Part shown: in pieces, positions 58,317 to 64,000 of the stretch
Layout of the letters: every line of letters starts with the position of its first letter
How positions within the stretch are numbered: the stretch's first letter is position 1
Source of the DNA: Klebsiella terrigena
Lineage (GTDB): Bacteria > Pseudomonadota > Gammaproteobacteria > Enterobacterales > Enterobacteriaceae
Direction of reading: 5' to 3'
NCBI RefSeq assembly: GCF_006539725.1
Contig: NZ_BJNO01000001.1
Location: 496,001 to 560,000 of the forward strand
Length of the DNA: 64,000 bases
Made by a program: the position numbers and the translations under genes
The notes under the pieces: model-generated
Told to the model about the DNA's origin: nothing
Database searches by the model: none
The model's input: the letters and a program-made list of their open reading frames with translations, nothing else

Positions 58317-59570
58317 GTGAGTCGTACAACTACCGCTGACATCGCGCCGGCAAGCGAAGTCATCGACAATAATGTGGTATCCCAGCCAAATCAGTTTATT
58401 AAACGCGGTACTCCTCAGTTTATGCGCGTCACCCTGGCGCTGTTCTCTGCCGGTCTCGCCACCTTTGCCCTGCTCTACTGCGTGCAGCCGATCCTGCCGG
58501 TGCTGTCGAGCGAGTTCGGCATCACGCCGGCCAGCAGCAGTATTTCGCTGTCGATTTCCACCGCCATGCTCGCCGTCGGGCTGCTGTTTACCGGTCCCAT
58601 CTCGGATGCCATCGGGCGTAAAAAGGTGATGGTTACCGCGCTGGTGCTGGCCTCCTGCTGCGCCCTGCTGTCAACGGTCATGACCACCTGGCACGGGATC
58701 CTCATCATGCGCGCACTGATCGGCCTGTCGCTCAGCGGCGTGGCGGCCGTTGGCATGACCTACCTGAGCGAGGAGATCCACCCCAGCGTGGTGGCCTTCT
58801 CGATGGGGCTGTACATCAGCGGCAACTCGATTGGCGGCATGAGCGGACGCCTGCTCACCGGGGTGTTTACCGACTTCTTCGGCTGGCGCGTGGCGCTGGC
58901 GGCGATCGGCTGCTTTGCCCTCGCCTCGGCCATTATGTTCTGGCGAATTTTGCCGGAGTCGCGCCATTTCCGCCCGACCTCGCTGCGGCCAAAATCGCTG
59001 CTGATTAACTTCCGCCTGCACTGGCGCGATCGCGGCCTGCCGCTGCTCTTTCTCGAAGGGTTCCTGCTGATGGGGGCTTTCGTGACGCTGTTTAACTACA
59101 TCGGCTATCGTCTGATGATGTCGCCGTGGTCGCTGAACCAGGCGGTGGTCGGCCTGCTCTCTGTCGCCTATTTGACCGGAACCTGGAGCTCGCCGAAGGC
59201 CGGGGCCATGACCGCCCGCTACGGACGCGGCCCGGTAATGCTGGTCTCTATCGCGGTGATGCTTGGCGGCCTGCTGCTGACGCTTTTCCCCTCGCTGTGG
59301 CTGATATTCAGCGGCATGCTGCTCTTTTCGGCCGGTTTTTTTGCCGCGCACTCGGTCGCCAGCAGCTGGATTGGCCCGCGCGCGCGCCGCGCCCGCGGCC
59401 AGGCATCATCGCTGTATCTGTTTAGCTACTATCTGGGTTCAAGCATTGCCGGGACCTTAGGCGGGGTGTTCTGGCATAACTACGGCTGGAATGGCGTTGG
59501 CGGCTTTATTGCCCTGATGCTGACGGTAGCACTCGTTACCGGCGCCTGTTTGCACAAGCGTCTGAAATAG
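58317..59570 (+). CDS. ynfM: MFS transporter YnfM
   Basis: A 417-residue 12-helix MFS drug/metabolite exporter equal in length to E. coli YnfM (arabinose-efflux-like group). The motif GPISDAIGRKKVMV lies between helices 2 and 3. Its start is a GTG at 58317 with AAGGA nine bases upstream. It is probably controlled by YnfL. Confidence 0.94.
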   Translation: MSRTTTADIAPASEVIDNNVVSQPNQFIKRGTPQFMRVTLALFSAGLATFALLYCVQPILPVLSSEFGITPASSSISLSISTAMLAVGLLFTGPISDAIGRKKVMVTALVLASCCALLSTVMTTWHGILIMRALIGLSLSGVAAVGMTYLSEEIHPSVVAFSMGLYISGNSIGGMSGRLLTGVFTDFFGWRVALAAIGCFALASAIMFWRILPESRHFRPTSLRPKSLLINFRLHWRDRGLPLLFLEGFLLMGAFVTLFNYIGYRLMMSPWSLNQAVVGLLSVAYLTGTWSSPKAGAMTARYGRGPVMLVSIAVMLGGLLLTLFPSLWLIFSGMLLFSAGFFAAHSVASSWIGPRARRARGQASSLYLFSYYLGSSIAGTLGGVFWHNYGWNGVGGFIALMLTVALVTGACLHKRLK

Positions 59571-59603
59571 CGAGTAATCACGTGGCCTTCACGGCCACGC
59601 TGC

Positions 59604-59696
59604 TCACCACATTCCCAGTATCGATGAGGCCCCCAGCAGCTCTCTGACGGCGTCGATTGAAAGGAGTGCGATAAACAGCAAGGTGAACGGATTCAT
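59604..59696 (-). CDS. 30-residue membrane peptide
   Basis: ATG at 59696 to stop at 59604 encodes MNPFTLLFIALLSIDAVREL followed by ten more residues ending ILGMW. It has one hydrophobic helix with an amphipathic end, typical of enterobacterial small membrane proteins. GGGG lies about six bases upstream. It is read toward ynfM. Not recognised by name. Confidence 0.5.
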   Translation of the reverse strand: MNPFTLLFIALLSIDAVRELLGASSILGMW

Positions 59697-59813
59697 ATTA
59701 ACCCCGCATCAGCGGCCCTGGCTCCCTATGAGTTTAGCCGCTGGCTGAGAAACAATCTGCTATCCTGGCCACATCATGATGACATTATGATGACCGCCGC
59801 CGTCGCGGGGTGG

Positions 59814-60401
59814 CTACAGGATTCCCGCCCACGCGGAAATCAGCAGCAGCAGCGCCATCGCGCGCTGGAAACGAACCAGCGCCGCAGGGGTGCGAAAGAC
59901 CCGGTTGACGATCTGCCCCAACAACGCCCACGCCGCAAGGCACAGCAGCGAAATCACTAAAAACCACGCCGCCATCCGCGCAATGCTCCATATCGCCCCG
60001 TCGCCGGTGGGCGCAAACAGGCCAACCACCGCCAGCGCCATCATCCACGTCTTCGGATTGACTATCTGCAGCAGCGCGGCGGCGCGGGCGGTAAAGCGCG
60101 CCGCGGTGGACGTTTGCAAATTCGGCGCCGGCGCGTTGAACAGCTGCCAGCTAAGCCAGCTGAGCCACAGCGCGCCGGTCCAGCTCATCAGCTGGCGGAC
60201 CAGCGGATGTTGATGCAGAAGCTCCCCGGCACCGGCGCCGGATATCAATACAATCACGCTGGCCGAGACGCAGGCCCCCGCCACCGCGGAGAGCGTCGCG
60301 CGTACGCCATAGCGCTGGCTGTTGGTGAGGATCAGGATATTCGTCGGCCCAGGAGTAATGGAGGCGACGAAGGCAAACAGCAGATAGGGCAGCAGATCCA
60401 C
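59814..60401 (-). CDS. LysE/RhtB-family exporter
   Basis: A 195-residue amino-acid/metabolite exporter with six membrane segments and the family motif FVASITPGPTNILILTNSQRYG near the start. The GTG at 60401 has AAGGAG six bases upstream; longer readings run into the AraC-type gene. It follows the AraC-type regulator on the same strand, 37 bases away, so the two are probably one unit. Confidence 0.9.
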   Translation of the reverse strand: MDLLPYLLFAFVASITPGPTNILILTNSQRYGVRATLSAVAGACVSASVIVLISGAGAGELLHQHPLVRQLMSWTGALWLSWLSWQLFNAPAPNLQTSTAARFTARAAALLQIVNPKTWMMALAVVGLFAPTGDGAIWSIARMAAWFLVISLLCLAAWALLGQIVNRVFRTPAALVRFQRAMALLLLISAWAGIL

Positions 60402-60438
60402 AGGTGACTCCTTGTTGTCAGGAGCCACCACTGTGCGG

Positions 60439-61284
60439 CTATTTTCTGGAAACGTCTGGAAGGTTTGTGCACAGGCGCCGGTAGTGGGCCGGGGTGAGCC
60501 GATACGAACGCAGGAACCAGCGGCCAAGATGGCTTTGATCGGCAAACCCCGTCGCGGCGGCAACGTCCACCGGCAGCTCGCCGCAGGCCAGCAGCTGGCG
60601 CGCTTTCGCCAGCCGCAGCTGGATAAGCCACGCGTGCGGCGCGAGGTGAAACTCGCGCTTAAAACAGCGCGTCAACGTGAAGCGATCGGTCCCGGTTGCC
60701 GCCGCCAGGTCGGCAAGACCGATATTGTCCCCCATATGCGCATACAGATAATCCCTCGCCCGGTGCGCCACCGCCGCGCTCCGGATATGCGACGGCAGCT
60801 TTTTCCGCCAGCTGCAGTGCGCGGTGAGCTCGGCCAGCAGGTCATCCATACGGCTCTGCTGCACGATGCGCATCTCATTGCCGTGCAGCGTCGAAAACGT
60901 CTCGCCGATAGCCCGAACGAGACGCGGCTCGCGGGTCAAGGTGCGGGGGAAATGGAGCGAGTAGCTGCCGGGAACCGACTCGTAGAGGCCCTGCAGGGTG
61001 TGCGTCAGCCAGCGTTCGTCGAGATAGAAGGTCAGATAGGTGAAGCCCCCCGCCACCGGCGCGTCGCCGTCGTGGATCTCGCCGGGTTCAAGCAGGAAGG
61101 CGTCGCCGGGATGGCTGCGATGGCGCTCCCGGCGGCAGGAAAACTGCTGGGTCCCGGACAGCGTTATCCCCACCAGATAGCTGTCGTGCCAGTGCGGATC
61201 GTAGGCGTGCCCCTCGAAGTGCGCCTTGATGGTTTCAATTCCCGAATCTGCATGCTGTCGCAGCTCAAGCCAGTCGTTTGTCAT
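60439..61284 (-). CDS. AraC-family regulator
   Basis: A 281-residue regulator. N-terminal cupin sensing domain with HWHDSYLVGITLSGTQQFSCR (about residues 31-51), C-terminal double helix-turn-helix (about 170-275, IGLADLAAATGTDRFTLTRCFKREF and VDVAAATGFADQSHLGRWFLRSYRLTPAHYRR). It lies directly upstream of the LysE-type gene and probably controls it, and is divergent from the M32 peptidase. Confidence 0.92.
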   Translation of the reverse strand: MTNDWLELRQHADSGIETIKAHFEGHAYDPHWHDSYLVGITLSGTQQFSCRRERHRSHPGDAFLLEPGEIHDGDAPVAGGFTYLTFYLDERWLTHTLQGLYESVPGSYSLHFPRTLTREPRLVRAIGETFSTLHGNEMRIVQQSRMDDLLAELTAHCSWRKKLPSHIRSAAVAHRARDYLYAHMGDNIGLADLAAATGTDRFTLTRCFKREFHLAPHAWLIQLRLAKARQLLACGELPVDVAAATGFADQSHLGRWFLRSYRLTPAHYRRLCTNLPDVSRK

Positions 61285-61471
61285 AATCTCTCCCCCACGC
61301 CATCAGCATTGTCTATCCTTTTACGTCTGTCTGGAAGATTTGTGCAGTTCAGCGCATCGCCAATCCCGGCAGGCAATTCACTCGCGTCACTCGACCCGTC
61401 CGGAGGATCAGGATAGTGTAGGGGTCAACAGGCTATGCCTCTCGTTCACTTGCAACAGGTCAGAATTTACT

Positions 61472-62959
61472 ATGGCAGAAAACAAAAACTATCAGCAGCT
61501 TACCCATACTTTCCAGCGTCTGTCGCGCTTTTCACATCTGGGCGCCATCGCCGGGTGGGATATGTTCGCCATGATGCCGCCGGGCGGCAGCGCGGCGCGC
61601 GGTGCGGCGCTGGCGGAGCTGGGCGTGCTGCAGCACCAAATCCTGACCGATAAGAGCGTGGCTCAGGCGCTGCACAACGCCCTGCAGGAAGATCTTAACG
61701 ACGTTGAGCAGGCCAACCTGCGCGAAATGACCCGCCAGCACGCCCAGGCGGCCCTGCTGCCGGAGAGCCTTGTTGAGGCTAAATCGCTGGCCGGCAGCCG
61801 CTGCGAGCACGCCTGGCGCAGCCAGCGTCCGGCCAATGACTGGGAAGGCTTCGCCGATAACCTGCGCGAAGTCGTCAAGCTGAGCCGCCAGGAGGCGGCC
61901 CTGCGCGCCGAAGCTAAGGGCTGTTCGCCGTACGATGCCCTGCTGGATATTTTTGAACCCGATATGACCAGCGCCCGGCTGGACGTGCTGTTTGCCGACC
62001 TCAAGTCCTGGCTGCCGTCGCTGCTGGCGAACGTGGTTGAGAAACAGGCCCAGCATCCGCTCATCGCGCCGCAGGGCCCGTTCCCCATTGCCGATCAGCG
62101 CGAGCTCGGGCTGGAAGCGATGCGCGTGCTGGGCTTTGACTTCAACGCCGGGCGTCTGGACATCAGCGCCCATCCGTTCTGCGGCGGCGTGCCGCAGGAC
62201 GTGCGAATCACCACCCGCTACAACGAAGACGATCTGCTGAGCGCGCTGTTTGGCGTTATCCACGAAACGGGCCACGCCCGCTATGAGCAGAATTTGCCGC
62301 GCACCTGGATCGATCAGCCGGTCGCCCTCGCCCGCTCGACGGCGATCCACGAATCACAAAGTCTGTTTTTCGAAATGCAGCTCGGCCGCAGCGACGCGTT
62401 TTTAAACCGTCTGCTGCCCGCCGTACGCCAGCGTTTCGGCGAGCAGCCGGCGTTCAGCAGCGAGAACTTCGTTGCCTGGAATCAGCGCGTTAAGCCCGGG
62501 TTTATTCGCGTGGACGCCGATGAGGTCAGCTATCCGGCGCACGTTATTCTGCGCTATGAGATTGAGCGAGCGCTGATCGATGGCGACATCGAGGTTGACG
62601 ATATCCCGGCGCTGTGGGATGAAAAAATGCAGAGCTGGCTGGGACTCTCCACCACCGGTAACTATCGCAACGGCTGTATGCAGGATATTCACTGGACCGA
62701 CGGCGGCTTTGGCTACTTCCCTTCCTATACCCTGGGAGCGATGTACGCGGCGCAGCTGATGGCGGCCGCCAGACGCGCCTTACCGCAGCTCGAGAGCCAG
62801 ATTGCCAGCGGCGACTTCTCCAGCCTGTTCGACTGGCTGCAGCAGAACATCTGGCAGCACGGCAGCCGCTTCACCACTTCCCAGCTGATTCACAACGCCA
62901 CCGGGGAAGATTTGAACAGCGACTACTTCCGCCAGCATCTGATCTCCCGCTATCTGTAA
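61472..62959 (+). CDS. M32 carboxypeptidase (Taq type)
   Basis: A 495-residue zinc carboxypeptidase. The HETGH zinc motif (FGVIHETGHARYEQNLP, about residue 265) and third ligand region HESQSLFFEMQLGRS are the M32 signature, as is DVRITTRYNEDDLLSALFGV. Start at 61472 (MAENKNYQQLTHTFQRLSRFSHLG); upstream in-frame codons have no family similarity. A cytoplasmic peptidase trimming C-terminal residues with broad specificity. Confidence 0.93.
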   Translation: MAENKNYQQLTHTFQRLSRFSHLGAIAGWDMFAMMPPGGSAARGAALAELGVLQHQILTDKSVAQALHNALQEDLNDVEQANLREMTRQHAQAALLPESLVEAKSLAGSRCEHAWRSQRPANDWEGFADNLREVVKLSRQEAALRAEAKGCSPYDALLDIFEPDMTSARLDVLFADLKSWLPSLLANVVEKQAQHPLIAPQGPFPIADQRELGLEAMRVLGFDFNAGRLDISAHPFCGGVPQDVRITTRYNEDDLLSALFGVIHETGHARYEQNLPRTWIDQPVALARSTAIHESQSLFFEMQLGRSDAFLNRLLPAVRQRFGEQPAFSSENFVAWNQRVKPGFIRVDADEVSYPAHVILRYEIERALIDGDIEVDDIPALWDEKMQSWLGLSTTGNYRNGCMQDIHWTDGGFGYFPSYTLGAMYAAQLMAAARRALPQLESQIASGDFSSLFDWLQQNIWQHGSRFTTSQLIHNATGEDLNSDYFRQHLISRYL

Positions 62960-63014
62960 AACTCCGCGCCGGGCAACGTCCCGGCGCATTATTTCTACAT
63001 AATGATCCGCGTCG

Positions 63015-63028
63015 TACATTCGGTTACA
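63015..63028 (+). promoter_or_regulatory. RstA-box-like site of asr
   Basis: TACATTCGGTTACA matches the RstA consensus TACATNTNGTTACA at all but one defined position. It is 106 bases before the asr ATG, close to where the acid-inducible promoter lies in E. coli. RstAB control of asr is established in E. coli. Confidence 0.75.
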
Positions 63029-63133
63029 CGCCGATACCAAACACTCACGGAAAGCTCGAAAAGAGAAGCATATAGTTCTTTCACCGGCCCCGCAGTGGGG
63101 TTGAATGAAAAAAACCTTTTCGAGGATATCAGA

Positions 63134-63559
63134 ATGAAAAAAGTATTAGCTCTGGTCGTTGCCGCTGCTATGGGTCTGTCTTCTGCTGCTTTCGCTGCTG
63201 ATGCAGTAAGCACCACTCAGGCTCCGGCTGCTGCAACTCACAGCACCACTGCCAAGACCACTCATCACAAAAAACACCATAAAGCTGCCGCTAAACCGGC
63301 CGCAGAGCAGAAAGCTCAGGCTGCAAAAAAACACAAAAAGGCAGAAGCTAAACCGGCTGCCGCTCAGAAAGCCCAGGCCGCTAAAAAGCACCACAAAGCT
63401 GCAGCAAAACCGGCCGTAGCGCAGAAAGCTCAGGCTGCGAAAAAACACCACAAAGCTGCCGCTAAACCTGCCGTAGCGCAGAAAGCTCAGGCCGCTAAAA
63501 AACACCACAAAGCTAAACACCACGCTGCGGCTAAACCTGCTGCACAGCCGGCTGCATAA
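63134..63559 (+). CDS. asr: Acid shock protein Asr
   Basis: A 141-residue exported, highly basic protein: signal peptide [21 protein letters not shown] followed by lysine/alanine/histidine repeats, including four near-copies of the unit [19 protein letters not shown] (residues about 60-130). Asr is strongly induced at low pH and protects the periplasm. The copy number of the repeat is higher than in E. coli Asr (102 residues). Confidence 0.95.
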   Translation: MKKVLALVVAAAMGLSSAAFAADAVSTTQAPAAATHSTTAKTTHHKKHHKAAAKPAAEQKAQAAKKHKKAEAKPAAAQKAQAAKKHHKAAAKPAVAQKAQAAKKHHKAAAKPAVAQKAQAAKKHHKAKHHAAAKPAAQPAA

Positions 63560-63590
63560 TTAACCCGGTTAGTCTGGTATCGTAATAAAT

Positions 63591-63616
63591 CGGCGCTGCT
63601 TCAGCGCCGTTTTTTT
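63591..63616 (+). terminator. asr terminator
   Basis: CGGCGCTG-CTT-CAGCGCCG followed by seven T residues, 31 bases past the asr stop. A classical intrinsic terminator. Confidence 0.92.
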
Positions 63617-63628
63617 CTGGAGGATACT

Positions 63629-63712
63629 ATGCTGCGGCGCTACCGTTTCGAGCTCATTCTGATCCTGCTGATTATCTGTGCGCTGGTTGCGACCCGCTTT
63701 TTTCTCTACTAA
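63629..63712 (+). CDS. ydgU: Small membrane protein YdgU
   Basis: A 27-residue peptide, MLRRYRFELILILLIICALV followed by ATRFFLY, encoded just after the asr terminator with TGGAGGA upstream. E. coli YdgU has the same size, position and basic start plus single hydrophobic helix. It lies in the inner membrane; function unknown. Confidence 0.85.
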   Translation: MLRRYRFELILILLIICALVATRFFLY

Positions 63713-63723
63713 CGCGGAACCGC

Positions 63724-63978
63724 TTAATCATCCCCTTCGATCGGATAACCCGCCTGACGTATCGCATTTCGACAGTCGCTGACCCCTGCCGCATAACCTG
63801 CTTCAATCTCACAGACCGGACTCGCACAGCACACCGGCAGCCTTACCGGCGTTGCCAGCTGCCGCTCCAGCTGCGTAATTCTCTCCCGGGCAGCCAGAAG
63901 CTCGGCGGCGAATAGCGCGGGCGCAATATCGTCTCTTTCACCGTTCGCCGCTGCGCGCAGCGCGTCATTCTCGATCAT
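63724..63978 (-). CDS. Phage-type small protein (Ea22-like C-terminal pattern)
   Basis: An 84-residue protein starting MIENDALRAAANGERDDIAPALFAAELLAARERITQLERQL, a coiled coil, and ending in a cysteine-bearing segment with AIRQAGYPIEGDD. The helix plus IREAG-x-x-VEGD ending recalls Ea22-like accessory proteins of lambdoid phages. AAGGAGAG precedes the ATG. It runs leftward from the window edge, so it may be the end of a phage-derived operon outside the window. Confidence 0.6.
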   Translation of the reverse strand: MIENDALRAAANGERDDIAPALFAAELLAARERITQLERQLATPVRLPVCCASPVCEIEAGYAAGVSDCRNAIRQAGYPIEGDD

Positions 63979-64000
63979 CGTTAACTCTCCTTCCCGGTAG

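Overview
The window is chromosomal DNA of an enterobacterium (Enterobacteriaceae, Klebsiella-like). The evidence is a long run of genes in the Escherichia coli order (dcp-ydfG-rspR, rspB-rspA-ynfA-ynfB-speG-ynfC-ynfD-ynfE-ynfH-dmsD-clcB-bioD2-mlc-ynfL-ynfM, asr-ydgU), joined to a lacI-lacZ-lacY locus without lacA and followed closely by a chromosomal class A beta-lactamase of the SHV/LEN/OKP type. The beta-lactamase is clearly divergent from SHV, and I cannot fix the genus from sequence alone.

Layout. 0-10.6 kb: yciG-like stress gene, a GNAT enzyme, a two-component system of the NtrC type reading into a sigma-54 promoter that serves a three-gene translationally coupled export operon (periplasmic repeat protein, ArsB/NhaD-like permease, MFS pump), a secreted ClpP-like protein, and a MocR regulator facing a GNAT gene. 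10.7-20 kb: accessory metabolism and stress genes: two glutathione transferases, a BLUF-EAL photoreceptor, arylamine N-acetyltransferase, a second MocR, an HxlR regulator, an extra methionine aminopeptidase coupled to a ParD-like protein, and small exported proteins (glycine zipper, Spy/CpxP-like). 20.4-29.4 kb: lac locus with recognisable operators, an AAA ATPase plus small partner, beta-lactamase and a lipoprotein. 29.5-33.6 kb: a decayed prophage with a frameshifted DUF4055 portal-like gene, lysozyme tail, Rz with an amber codon, intact nested Rz1, a TolA-domain lipoprotein, a DUF2829 (Tad2-like) gene and the two ends of what looks like an Acb2-like gene.

33.7-46.7 kb: dcp, ydfG, rspR, a UspG-like gene, then a six-gene leftward hexuronate cluster (rspA, rspB, ydfJ, uxaC, a GPH symporter, ydfI). 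Together uxaC, ydfI and rspA give a plausible complete route from glucuronate to 2-keto-3-deoxygluconate. 46.9-59.6 kb: the conserved ynf block, in which the DMSO-reductase-like operon has catalytic, membrane and chaperone genes but no iron-sulfur subunit gene (ynfG). 59.6-64 kb: a tiny membrane protein, LysE exporter with AraC regulator, M32 carboxypeptidase, acid-shock gene asr with an RstA-box-like site, ydgU, and at the right edge a phage-type small gene that may begin another mobile region.

Most likely to repay attention: the sigma-54 export operon (3-7.5 kb), the prophage remnant with two putative signalling-nucleotide-sponge (anti-defence) genes, the missing ynfG, the expanded rsp hexuronate cluster, and the ParD-like/methionine aminopeptidase pair.
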